Positions 22,612-34,698 of a stretch of DNA of 64,000 bases are shown here, in pieces. The position numbers and the translations under genes are program-made. Position 1 is the first letter of the stretch. The number at the start of each line of letters is the position of its first letter. The notes beneath the pieces are model-generated. The model was given only the letters and a program-made list of their open reading frames with translations, searched no databases and was not told the DNA's origin. Source of the DNA: Rotaria macrura (Eukaryota; Rotifera; Eurotatoria; Philodinida; Philodinidae); the NCBI GenBank assembly GCA_900239685.1, contig OENT01000488.1, forward strand, positions 1-64,000, read 5' to 3'.

Positions 22612-22995
22612 TAGAGTAGGGCCGACAATAAGATGCGGCCAAGTGGAGCTCAGCCTCATAGCCGGCATCTTAGTCCGACCACCCACAATTTTCTGGAGAC
22701 GCCACTACGTTGCACTACCAAAAAAGCTTTCTCAAGGTTCGATATTTGAAAGAAAAACATTCATTCTTACATAACAAATAGAGCAAGATAAGCTGCTTCG
22801 AACGGTGTTCTGGCTAGGTTTCTAACTCTCTCAGTTTCTTAAATAATTAAACAATGTCTAAAACGTAATAGCGTTGTTTGGACAAGACGGTTGGTACCTC
22901 ATGGAAATAACAAAACTAGAAAAAATACACTTTTCAAAAATCTCGTTGGGGAGGGGGGGGCTGAGCCCCCTAGCCCTCCCTTGACTGCGCCACTG

Positions 22996-24202
22996 ATCAA
23001 AATCTGACCAATTCAAATCCAATCCCAACATTATCAAATAAAATCTGACAATTTGCTTGGTGTATCTCTGTTAAAGAGTGAAGAAAAATGTAGTTAAAAC
23101 ACAGCATCATAGAAACGTTACTTTCATTCACTATAAAACATGTATAAGGTTACTTTTCGTGCGCTGCAAGACTTTATAGCCGGTATGTAGTAAAATTTAG
23201 TGCAAACGAGTAAAGCTATAATTGATTTGATTGAATGAAATTCTTCTTGGTTGCAAGATTCTGCGCAGCTTGGTTCTTCTATGCTTTTAGCTTCAAAGTA
23301 TTCACGGCGTTTGACAATGTTTCAATCGATTTCTTTTATACATTATTATTCTAGGAGCTTTGCTGTTTCAAAAAAGTTAAGAAAACGTTTGTCTGTGGCA
23401 TTGAAGCTACTTGATATTGATAATCAATACAACTACTTAGTCCAGTTTTAAATCGTCTAGTTTGTTCTTTAAATTTTATCATAGAATTCGACGACGACAG
23501 ATAAATATTCATATAAACTTAGACTATTCTGATTGAAAGCAGCGAGTACAGCTATACAGTTGGACTTTGTTCTCGTAGAACTTTTTTCCTTCCAAGTCGT
23601 TTTTTACAGACGTAAATACAACAACGCAATTATTTATTAGCAACGCTATTGGAATCGGCGAAAGATTGTTTCGCGGAACTTTGTATTAGTGAAAATCGTG
23701 ATCGCGAAGAGAAAATTTACTAAAATATACATTATTTGTGATTGCATTGTAAAAGAACAGTAATATAATGTGAAATTGCATCGCAATTTCGAATCATCAA
23801 AATTACGGTTTTTTTTAATTGAAAATTTCGAAATTAAGGTTAATAGACTTGTTAGATTTAATATGCAAGTGATCTGCGAAGCGGAAATGTAAAATATTGG
23901 AAATTGAATATATGATCTATCAATTCAAATTCTTTTTTTCTAGTATAGTTAATCAAATTTCTTTCAACAATGAAATCTAGATAAATGATTCAATAGTATG
24001 TTCTTGTTTCTTTTTATTTTCTATGGCAAAAAAGGATAAGCACAAGTTGGATGATCATATTAGAGTGAATTTCGAAAGAGACAATAATGCTAGAGTTTAT
24101 ATAAGGAAGAATATTACTAGAAACTAAATCGAAGAGTTGAAGATTTAGAAATGTTTATAAGTGTTTGTTAATTTCGTCTTTTGGTACTTTAGCATAATCA
24201 AC
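22996..24202. other. No gene recognised
   Basis: This is AT-rich DNA between the hAT-like element and the 3' end of the next gene. Short ORFs here lack splice context or recognisable motifs. Confidence 0.5.
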
Positions 24203-26891
24203 TTAGTGCCCATGCGTACCTTCACCACTAAATATGAAAACAAACAAGAGTTAATATAATAAAAAGTTTTTAAGTACTTACTTAGATGAATGTTCATATG
24301 ATTGTTTTTGGCTTGCTTCCCGACTTAATTTTAAACTTTTATAGAATTCTGGATTTGTTATATAATTTAGATAAACGAAATAACCACCAAGAGCAAGAAC
24401 TATTCCAAATCCAATTTTGCCCCATGCGTTTAATGATGTGCCGACCAAAGGACTGGAATAGAATATTAAATAAAACTTCAGGTTTCTATTTGAAATCTGA
24501 ACTATACAGTTATTGAATTGAAAGATCCCAGGAAATGAATAATCAACTTTAAGAATTCACCCTCTGAATGTTCTAGCTTACAATCATTTCATGTCGATGA
24601 CACAAGTACAGTATTCTATTGTTTGCCTTAATTAATAAGTAGTTGAGATAGAAGTGAAAGAGTATTGTTTCAATGTATCTTGTCTTATTAATAAAATTTA
24701 TAAAAGTAAAAGTTAGAAGGTCAGAAAGTTTATATGAATTTTTCGAGTTGATGCAATGGTAAAAAATTAATAAATTTTCACAGAAAATGCGAGAAAGAAA
24801 CGAGGCAAGATCATCTTTGATTACCGAACGAAAATCGAATTTCCGATACAGTTAGAGTCTAGCCTGCATTTTAGCTTTGATTACGACAGCTATTGTTAAA
24901 GCATTGAAATTTAAGACAACATTTTCGATTAGTTCATATTGATGTCATTGCAGTATTGAACAATCCTCACTGAGCCGAATAACACTACCTTCATCAATAA
25001 TGTTTGAAAGACGATTTTAATAGATTAGTAAAGAAATATCTGCATATTTTTTTTTCTACCTTCGACTAATTAAGTCGCATGCTTTCTATTGATTATTTTC
25101 TACAGAACAACGGTAATTAGGTTTCCACTTTCAAGAAAAATGTTAGAAGTTTAATTGTCGGTTTGAGTTCGTGATAGAAGTAGGAAAAGATTTTGGCGGG
25201 ATTACACAAATCCCATGTAGCTTTGTTCTCGCTCGCTCTTGAATCCTAATTATAGTCTAGGTGATGAATTCTGAAAACATTGTTATGTATTAAGTGTATA
25301 TATAATTATGAATTTAGAACTAGCAGTAATGCTGATTGATTGGTCTTATAATCCTTAGTGTGAAATGAAGGCTAATTCGAAAAGAATTTTACTGAGTAAA
25401 ATGAATTAATATTCTAGTCGATTTAATCTTGGTGCAGGAATGCCAGATCTTTCGATATGGCAGGAAATATTCCAATCTTTGAACTTCTTTTTTTGATTTC
25501 AGCAGTTTTTACCAATCACGTTTGTATAGTATCTGACCATTATTTAACTATGACTCATCACTACACGCATTGTAGTCATTTTTGTTTCTCTGTAGTTATT
25601 TGATGAGTCTTTCTCATAAAACTGCTGATAGATATCTGAGTGTCTTAGCCAAGTTTCGTCTTTCTACCAATATGACGAGAAAAACGCTCGCATTGGTAGA
25701 CTTCTGATCACTTGTTGGCTTCTCGATTTGTTGACATGTTTGTGATTTTGTTTTGTTCTAGTATTTAATTTTAATGCAACCGACCACAACGTGTAGACAG
25801 AATAGACTATCCTTTCATTGTTTTCTTTTCCTTAAAATATTCATTGAAACGAGTTCAGAGACATGGAAAATTTGAATGAAAAAAAGACTATTGATTTGAA
25901 AATAAACTCTTGTTCTTTCTGTTCATGTGGACAGTTTCAAATGCATATGTACCATGAAATATCTCTTAAGGTACTAAAGAATCTATACAATTCAATTGTG
26001 TCACAAAGCTAAAACGCATTGTACTCAGCTCCCAAAATTGTTTTTCGAATTAGAATATATGATATACACATCGTGCAAAAGTTACAAATGAACCGAAACA
26101 GAATTAAGAATATGGAGTCGATAGAAAATCATATTAACCATTGATGCATAAAAAGAGCTTTACGATTTTGAATTTTTACATCTGGCATCCTTGCTTTGGT
26201 GGCGTGTATTTACCAAGTAACTATAGTATGTATGGCTAATATCTTCATCGATGAAGGTTCATTTGCACTCGAGCACTGAGGATATTTTTAACTATTAATG
26301 CATCTATCAACGAGCATAATATGATATCGAAAACACGGTATTCAATTATTCACTGACGATTGTCAAGGAATGTGAAAAATAGATTACAATCAGCATACAT
26401 CTACTCTAAGTTTTCATGTAGCCGAACCTCTTAAGATTATTTGTTTTTGCCGTACTCAAACTCTCTAGGAGTAATATGAGCTCAAACAATAATAAATAGC
26501 TTGTATCATGCGATCATGAGAGATCGATAGGGAAAACAAAGAAGTAGACATAAACTCTTTGTTATCGATAGATTACTACTTGTCGATTTTTCATTAGAAA
26601 TAGCATCTGTAAATTGGTTGTAAGGACTTGAAATATTTCTTTTTAAACTTACATAAAAGGTGATTGGCCTGCAGCTCTTGGCTTAATCGGATCAACTGTC
26701 GTTAATCGCTGTCGAGCATTCCGTAACGCCACATCAACAGAATTGACAGAACCTGATAGTTGACAAAATCTGGTCAAAGCATCAAATATTTTGATTAGTG
26801 TACTATTACCTGTTGTGGTTGTCGCTGCAGTACGATAAACGCATGATGAGCGTACGATGAGAGATCGTGAGTTGCGAAATAAGCTTGCCAT
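24203..26891 (-). CDS. Small single-span membrane protein, probably mitochondrial (3 exons, 144 aa)
   Basis: Exons read by eye on the minus strand are 26653-26891, 24282-24452 and 24203-24227. Donors GTAAGTTT and GTAAGTAC and acceptors CTATTCCAG and ATATTTAG fit, and phases join exactly (239+171+25 nt = 145 codons with the TAA). The N-terminus MASLFRNSRSLIVRSSCVYR is arginine-rich without acidic residues, like a mitochondrial targeting sequence. Exon 2 encodes NAWGKIGFGIVLALGGYFVY, a membrane span, followed by a charged tail ending NGEGTHGH. I do not recognise the family; size and layout resemble respiratory-chain accessory or assembly proteins. The first intron is about 2.2 kb, very long beside the usual 50-70 bp here. 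The gene model is likely, the function only suggested. Confidence 0.65.
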
Positions 26892-27472
26892 TAGGAATTT
26901 TCACGAAAAATAAAAACGAAAAAAATCTACAATAAAGTTACAAAATTACTCTACATTTCTTTTAATACCAATTGAAAATCGGAAGACAAAAGAAACGTCA
27001 GTTTTCCTTAATGTAAAAATCTATCTGAATACGGAGATGATAGAGAAATAGATCTAAAACAATCGATGTGTAATCAATAAGCTGGCTCCTATTATCTGAA
27101 TATTTAACCATTGAGTTTGTTGTTTCAAGTTCAAAGCCTTTTCTCATTATTTCTATTCTTGACATTGATGGTTAAAAATATTAACTGCATCGATTAATTA
27201 CGACGATATTGAAAATTCTTCATCCCTACCACGCCATCGATACGGTGTTGAAGACATCGTAATGTATTACTAGTCATTTCAAATAAATTGCTAGTTGAAA
27301 TTCTTATTTGAACTGCCTTTAGATTAGTAACTGAAGATATCTTTAGAAATATATTAATTTCTAAACTATTTGATCAACTTATTGTTGAGAACGATCCTTC
27401 AGCAAATATCATCTTTGTAAAATAGAAATAAACCAAAACAATGTTTCATAGAAGAGATTGATATTTTCTTAC

Positions 27473-27594
27473 TTGTACATCGATTTGAACGGCTCGACTA
27501 AATGACAACGATCGTGTTTGTGGTTGTTGAATAAAACTCGTATAATCAACTTCAAGTTGTATGCCATAAAAATCGTTGGATATTGCAATAACTT
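27473..27594 (-). CDS. Candidate internal exon, unassigned membrane-protein gene
   Basis: The exon has a GTAAGA donor and an AATAG acceptor. The 122 nt read in phase as AISNDFYGIQLEVDYTSF and then PQTRSLSFSRAVQIDVQ. The N-x-FY-x-hydrophobic pattern recalls LEA2-type folds such as TMEM106, but this is weak. It would follow the piece at about 28583-28869 if both belong to one gene. Confidence 0.35.
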
Positions 27595-28582
27595 CTATTC
27601 ATAAGTAGATATTGACTTAGTTATTCTTCGAAATAAAGGCGATTCCACATAAAATGAGTTCACGTGTTAAACGTACACATACATCAAGCCATGAAAACGC
27701 ACAAACCGATTTTGGACATAGATTTGTATAAGTGAACACCACTCTATTTTTGTTACCAATGTCGATAAAGAATAAGATCACTTGACGTTGTAAGAAAATA
27801 GATGTAATCCAAACACAATATCATTTGCTGTCGTTATCGTAACGAGCAACAACAGGACTAGTAAAAAACGAATATGAAAAAAATGCCTCGATTAATAGAG
27901 CAAAAGTGATAGTTATCCATCTTAATTCGTGTTGTTCCATACTTAGTACTATCGAAAATGTTGGTTTCTTGTAGCTCCTTCATAATTCGATCAATAGGAA
28001 CTGTATTCGCATTAACATGCCATATATAAAATGAATAACGTTTACCATTAAATGAAGTACATCAAGCTTTCACCTCATCAATGACAATGAGAGAAGGTCG
28101 ATATCGACATTGTTATTTTAACTCTTTTGACGATGTTATAAATATCTGAAAAAAAGCGAAGGTATGTAGTGAAAACGTTTTAGTTATGTGTCGACCAACG
28201 TTTGATATGCATTTTATCATCTTTAAATTGAGATTGGAAGAATATACTTATTCTTTAGATCGTTCAATTCACACCATTGATCAATGTTGGTCAGTGAAAG
28301 TCTGAATCATAGGTGGTGGAGCCATTGACTGGTGAGACTCAAACCTACCCTAGGCTGGAATAGGATAGACTCTCTTAAATGTAAGTTATTTGTATTGATG
28401 CTAAGTATTTATGTATTGCTGACGGATGTCGCATTTTTACAAAGTCAGTCCATGTTTTCACTACTGCTCCCCTTCGTGATCAATGACATATTATAAGGAT
28501 TTTGTTAACATCTGTACTAAAATCAAATCCTTTGCTCTCGAAGATGAAACAGTTGAATGTTATTTTGCGAACTTCTATTTAC

Positions 28583-28869
28583 AAAAATTTTTCAACTTTA
28601 AATACTTTAATAATGTTACTCATTTTATATGCATATACCCGTGGAAAAACATCAGAATATATTTTTCTTTCAAGATTAAAAAGCAGCAAAACGATAGGTT
28701 TGATGTAAGTCCGTTTCTGTTGAAATTTTATCTGAGAATTCAACCGGTACCAAAGATAAATCAAGATTATACAAAGAAATGTCATACTTAGAACAAATAA
28801 AAATCGTGCCATTAGCTTAATCGAGTATCTGTTCTGATTTCTTTTCAAAGAATCAAGAAAAGAAAACAC
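28583..28869 (-). CDS. Candidate exon with one membrane span
   Basis: The open frame on the minus strand has a basic stretch (SLKRNQNRYSIKL), a strong hydrophobic span (ARFLFVLSMTFLCIILIYLW) and a basic tail (QQKRTYIK). A weak donor (GTAACA) near 28583 would join in phase to the exon at 27473-27594. I cannot place its start. It could be the membrane anchor of a single-pass protein. Confidence 0.3.
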
Positions 28870-30519
28870 GTTGTTCTTCGGAATAGTTTTGTCTTTTTAG
28901 ACTATTTTTCTATTGCTTTTTTAAATCCTTCTTCAGTTACTCCTTAGTTTCCGTTGTGCCGAGAAGCAATGTCGTTTTAAATAACTAGTTGCCATGCTTA
29001 TAAAGAATTAAAAATCTACGGAAAACAACTATAATGATCACCATTATAGACAAAAACACTTCTCAACGTTTTTCATTAAATCGATGCAAATTGAGTGAAC
29101 ATTGTTTCATGTATCACAAAGAAAAATCTTACCAATATAATCGATATCAACCCTTATTTTACATGAGTAGGCAATATTGAAATTAGAGTTCTACGTAAAA
29201 CAAAGATTATGATAGCATCAGAACTGATTTACGTCTAAGAAAATTGATACTTTAAGCGTTAAATCTTAAAACCTTAATACCCTTATTTACTTAGCAACTT
29301 AAAACAATAGCATTTCATTTAACTATAGATTCATCGATGTAATAGATTGATATAAGTAATCATGCGGCTGTCATGTATTCCATTTGTGAAGAATAGCATA
29401 CATTTTCTACAAATAATTTTCTCATCTGATCATTTACGCTTCTTCCATCAATTAATAAAAGAATTTTACTATTAGTTGAGTAACCATTAAAATTAACAAA
29501 AGAATTACATTCATTTCCACTAGATAAATCAATATTTGAAAATTGATATCAGACGCTACTAAGTCAATCGTATTTCATACACCTTCAAGATGACATTTTA
29601 AACAACATACTGATTCAGAGTGAAATTCATTTGGTAAACGGCGAATCTACGTTGCTCCGATCGGTAGAGAAATCATTGCTAGAATCAGTCTGATAGGATC
29701 CATAACAGATCGAGTCTAGGAGGGAAATTATTTTATCCGATCCGGATTTTAAAAATTTTGCTCCCAAGGAGCTCTTATGATCAAAACTTAGTCCGATGGT
29801 CAAACCTCTAATATGCAGTAACAAAATCAAGCACTTTGATGATAACATGCACATACGTGATTGATTTGAGCATAGATTAATAACTATTGTAAAACTGTTG
29901 AGATGATTTGAAGTTCCGAATGTGGTCGTATGTCATGAAGAAGATGACAAGATATATTTAGACCATCATGCAACAGCATCAACTAAAATATTTTGAATCA
30001 CGTTTCTATGCTTTGAACGTCACAGCAATATCAGAAATTTTTGGTTACGTGAGTTACTAATGCACTCAAGTGGAACAGAAGTATGCATATAACTGAATTG
30101 TTGTCAAAGCTCTGTGCTGTTTTATAGCCATTAAAGCTGGTGCGTATTTCATGATATATTGTTTGGAAGAATATTTTGAATAGAACTCATCAATTGAAAA
30201 CCTGACTATTCACGATTCACGATGATACTGTACATTGTTATTAATCTATTTTTTCAAACATTGATTGATAATAATGAGTATCATAATTGTCACAAGGTAC
30301 TTTTCTTATTAACGGATACCATGACGAGAAAGTTAATGTATGCCATACTGGTTAAATTGATATGTTTACGACTGTGAAGTAAGGTCAAATGTCGACTGAA
30401 GTCATTGGTGTTAATGATTGTAGAGTAATTGTATTTTTTCATTTCATCTATATAGTTTGTGAGATTCTACAGATAGAAAACTAAACAGTTTAAGCTTTTA
30501 TGCAGAAAAATAATCTTAC

Positions 30520-30634
30520 CGACATGACAATGACGAAAGGCAGCATCAGAATGTTCATGACAAGCATAAGATTTAGTAAATCGTACACGTCATTGTTTAC
30601 ATTGAAGTAGTTTTTTGATTTTTGTTTCGTTCAT
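30520..30634 (-). pseudogene. Candidate first exon, Cys/His-rich, with an in-frame TGA at codon 15
   Basis: An ATG (30632-30634) opens MNETKIKKLLQCKQ, then TGA (30590-30592), then RVRFTKSYACHEHSDAAFRH followed by CHV and a GTAAGA donor. Cys12 and the position of the TGA are spaced like a CxxC zinc knuckle, and the downstream Cys/His pattern also looks metal-binding. TGA is one base from TGT or TGC (Cys) and TGG (Trp). Either the gene is broken, the base is wrong, or the stop is recoded. A broken copy or sequence error is the simplest reading. Confidence 0.35.
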
Positions 30635-32917
30635 TAAAATTATTATTGTTGATGATTTTCATAGTTTTTATTCAAATGTGATAATTAAACATCGTCTTTA
30701 CTAATATTCAACTTTCCTTCAATGTGTTGTTGATAGACGACGACTATGAGTGGATAAATAGAAATTCTTACTGATTTCAATCCATGAATATTTTATCCGA
30801 TGACTGTTAATACATTTTTCCGTTGGAATAGGAATTTGAAAGAGATTCATTATGACTATCGTTTTCATTATCATTTTTAACTCGACGATTATGTGAACCA
30901 TCATAGCATAGATTAACTCAATTCTAAAAGCGAATAGATGAACGTTTCATTTCTACTTGAAATAAGTTGTATTCAGTTATGCTCTCTTTTTCAATCGGAA
31001 TATTTACTTTTGATAATCTGTACGAGAATAATGAAGAAACAATTACACGGGAGATGTGGGAGACATTTAACTTGAATATCTAAACTACGAATATTACTAA
31101 TAGAGTGGAGATTTGACAACGAAGTATGAAGATACTAGTAAATCAAAGAGAACGTTTAAGAATTTTAATTTCTCGACTACATTCATCTGTCACATGTAAC
31201 GATCGAAAACCGGACCGATGATGGTTATTTTTCATGCATAAATTCAATCACTTAATTCTGTATATATTAATACGTGATGAGTACGTAGATAGCTTATATG
31301 AAATGCTATTGGTTTTTCAGCTGTAATATTTTGTTTGTAATAAACGGAAATCTTTGCGGTTATGTATTTTTTTTGTCGTATACAACGCGTTTTAGAGATT
31401 TCATATTAGTGTATTCTATCGTAATTTTCGAATACGCGTGAAATCAGCAGAATACACGAATATTCATTCTTGACTTAGTTTGAATTTGTAAAAACTATGA
31501 ATAGTTTCCATCAGAGCTCCGAATGAGAACACTTGGAAAATATTTTCCTCCCATTCTATGAGATTTTCATACAATATAAAATTCTATTGTTGATCAAATC
31601 TATTACAAAATTCTCGTATTTATCAAATATCTCTTTTTTTCACCTCACTTCTTGCCTTGATGACTTTATATACACTGATTTATGGTTCATTTCAACATTC
31701 AAAGATATTCTCAGTCGACATCGTTTGTCAACAGTAAATGAGAACGAAACTTGAGATTGATTCTCTTTATTGTCTACGGACATCATCTTTTATAAAAATA
31801 TTTCATGAACGAAAAATCCATTAAATATCTTATTCAGAGCTCTAGTCTCCATGATATTTAGTTTTACAGCATATTTCATAATTTATGATGAATACAATGA
31901 TTAGAGTTCATCGACGAAGCAAAAGCTAAACATTGGTGCAACAAACAGGCAGTTTAATACGGAGCTGCCGATCTTTTAACAATGTCGCTCTAGGATATAA
32001 CTTATGAGAGGATTCAAAATAAAATGATTTGACATTTCTCGATGGTTTTGACTAACAAAAGCAGAGAAATGCTCAATTACTACGTATGAAGAATGAGTTG
32101 CGTACTATCTCGAATATCACGAAGAAAGAAACAAATGCAGTGAATTCTTTTTCTCAGATCAGATTTGATCAAGTTCAAGTTAATAAATGATAAAAATCAG
32201 ATTTTGTCGAAAATTTTTATTTTTTAAATCATTATCGACTCAATCTTAAAAAGATGTAGTAGGACGGCGCGAGTATAAGAAGTACGGCTGCTTCTTCTTT
32301 CATCAATATTTCAAAAACAAAAAATCAATCAAAGTAAATCGAGTTACTCATCTATTGACTTGATGTCATGCAGTGCATTTTGAACCAACTCGACTCGGTT
32401 CATTATAATTGACGATTCTAAGAATAGAAAAATATTAATGATTCAATAGCGTACAACAGATACTCGAGAAATATTGGCCGCTTTGTCATTTGCAATTATT
32501 TCAAATATCTCACATTCTATCGATTGGAAACGATTTTCATTCTACTTGACATCTCTGAAATTTTATCTACATCGAGCCAGTCATGGTAGAAATTGATACG
32601 TGCGTGTTAATGAACATCACTCTCTGAACAAAATTTGTACGTACGAAGACTTAAGCTTATTCTACATTATAAATATTATGATTTACAATTAATTGAACAA
32701 TAAATAGATGAGAACCATTCATATTCAGAAGATGAGGAAAAATCTAAATAGATAGAAGAACGAACAATGATTTTGTTTATACTAGACTTTTGACCACGAA
32801 GTTAATCCGGCAGTGTACAATGTACGGTTGAAAATAATTGTTCTATTGTGATGGAAATAAAATACAAAAATGAATCGAATATTTCAAGATATAAAGCAAA
32901 ACAAAAGTGAACTATAC

Positions 32918-32980
32918 CTGTATCCATGAGATGACCAGATTTACAACTAATAAACATTATTTCATGGATGTTATAACTAA
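32918..32980 (-). CDS. Candidate 63-nt internal exon, unassigned
   Basis: The acceptor ATTCGACAG and donor GTATAG bracket 63 nt reading SYNIHEIMFISCKSGHLMDT. The composition looks like a real globular protein, but I cannot link it to a family. It may belong with the pieces at 33108-33350. Confidence 0.3.
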
Positions 32981-33107
32981 CTGTCGAATGGTGTATGTGT
33001 TTGTAACAAACACACCAATTGAAGTCGACTCATATATCGCATATAGAGAAAAATTCACTGACTGATGACGCCCTCTGCCGCTAAAAAATCGGGTATTTTT
33101 TACTTAC

Positions 33108-33350
33108 GTGAAGGGAGTGTTCGTTTTTTATAAGTGGCTTTGCATATGCTCTACGTGTGAATATATTATCGATGTTTCCGTATGATACAAAGTCTAAAAA
33201 TGATAATACTAGTTTTCCGGCAATTCGACGCAGACTACTAGAGAATTTACTATGAACATAGTACACTTACCTTTTGCTCTTCTCCTGTGTGAAAATCAGA
33301 TTTCTCCTCTGCTTAGCATGACCTAGTATCAAAATTCACAAGAATTTCAT
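33108..33350 (-). CDS. Candidate exon pair, unassigned
   Basis: 33108-33237 (130 nt, donor GTAAGT, acceptor TTCTCTAG) reads SLRRIAGKLVLSFLDFVSYG, then NIDNIFTRRAYAKPLIKNEH. Upstream, from 33271 (donor GTAAGT), the frame reads HAKQRRNLIFTQEKSK and joins in phase. The implied intron (33238-33270) is only 33 bp, shorter than the 50-60 bp usual here, which lowers confidence. No family is recognised. Confidence 0.3.
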
Positions 33351-34698
33351 TCATTGAATATGCTTTGTCATAGGCTACAAGAGAGTTATACACAAGTTGA
33401 AGCGAACTCGGTCACTCAATACATGTCATATAACAGAAGGAGTCATTATAACGATTGCTTTATCATGTATACTGGAGTTTTCTGTATCAAAGATTTTAGA
33501 TTTTGATAATTTTTTTCTTCGAAATCATGCAATATAGAATGCTATAATAACAGCTGTTTTTGAAACATTTATCTAAAATTTGTCAGTTCAGTTAAAGATA
33601 TTCAAAAGACGAAAAGACATGCAAGAAATCGTATGTTGTATACTGATGTGTGGAATAAACAAACGTGTTCCACTCTCTTCCGTGTCCATTGAAATAATAA
33701 GTAATTGAAGGTGTGGTAAGTCGCCTCGATGATGAAACACAACGTTCATATATGATACTACTGGTTTTAAAAGGATGTTAGTAGTGGTGTTGGATTCATG
33801 ACTTTTATCTGAGTCATAAGTTCAACAAGTTTTGTCAATGGCGTGAAATGATCCAGACTAAACGGTTAGATGGTGTTACCATGAGTCATTCCTTTGAAAA
33901 ATATTAGTTAATAATGAAATATCGATGTTACATATCAACGAAATGAATGGTCTACAACAAGAAGAAAACAAATTCAGCGATTTTTTTTTCTCGGTCAAAA
34001 TTCAAAAAAATCTTTGTAGCAATGATTCATCGAATTTCTCAGCGAAAATCCTATGCTGCAACATGTGTGAAATTTGCACTCTCTAGAAAACTTACTTTAA
34101 TGGAAAACAAATCATTGAAATATTTCATGAGTTGATTACAATAGTCACAGTATCTTTACTGAACTTTGAGAACGTAAAGTTAATTCAAATAACTGTGGTC
34201 CAGGACAAACGTTTGAGTTTAACACCATAGACTGATATCTTTTTCGAACACGTTTATTTAAGATTTTACTTATGCAAAACGATTTTTGTTATGGTCAAGA
34301 AAAACTGTATCACGCAGTAGAATAGATTGTGTTTCCATTGGTTCTTTCAGAAGACTAAAATAGTGTTCTCATTTTATTTCATGTAGGATAGTGTTTTATT
34401 CGAGTTGTTCATGTGCCAAAGCTAAGAGCGAAATATCGTGATATACGAGCTATGTTCATAACTTGCTTTTTCAATATAAATAGCAAACATCACTTCCTCG
34501 TAGGCGGAATTTTCAAAAAGTGATTTTACAATTTCCATTCATAGTGAAGAGAACATTTTTCTAAAATATATCTAATTAGAACTAGTCATCATTTATTACG
34601 CGAAACATTAAATTTAGATAAAAATCATTCAACATCTCAAACGTATTCAAAACAAGAATACACAATAGCGTAAGCCAACGGACAAAAAACAAGGACGC

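Larger units (their letters stand above)
20727..22995. mobile_element. hAT-like DNA transposon remnant with CAGTG ends (contains N gap)
   Basis: The left end reads CAGTGCCAGAACCAGGATTT followed by a G-run. The reverse complement of the right end reads CAGTGGCGCAGTCAAGGG followed by AGGGCTAGGGGG. CAGTGGCG ends followed by G-runs are typical of hAT (Tip100-like) elements. No convincing 8-bp duplication flanks it. No transposase ORF is seen, but 256 bp are unknown. A separate palindromic MITE sits inside at 22246-22611. Short AT-rich palindromes built on AATTTATATTTATTTTAAAT lie just right of the gap. Confidence 0.5.
26892..34698 (-). other. Sparse region with scattered exon-like islands on the minus strand
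   Basis: No complete gene is clear across 7.8 kb. Exon-like pieces with open phase and splice signals are listed as separate entries. Another island at 30719-30904 encodes a polar Asn/Ser-rich stretch (NDNENDSHNESLSNSYS) in one frame. The islands may be parts of one or two genes with long introns, or decaying genes. Between them I see only AT-rich DNA. Confidence 0.35.

Noticed and set aside
28300-28380. Second tRNA-like B box (GGTTTGAGTCTCACC on minus)
   Set aside because: No A box at proper spacing and the stem does not pair.
27473-28869. TMEM106 assignment for the membrane-protein exons
   Set aside because: The span and the SNDFYGIQLEVDY segment are suggestive, but the exons are not firmly linked and the N-terminal cysteine motif of TMEM106 was not found.
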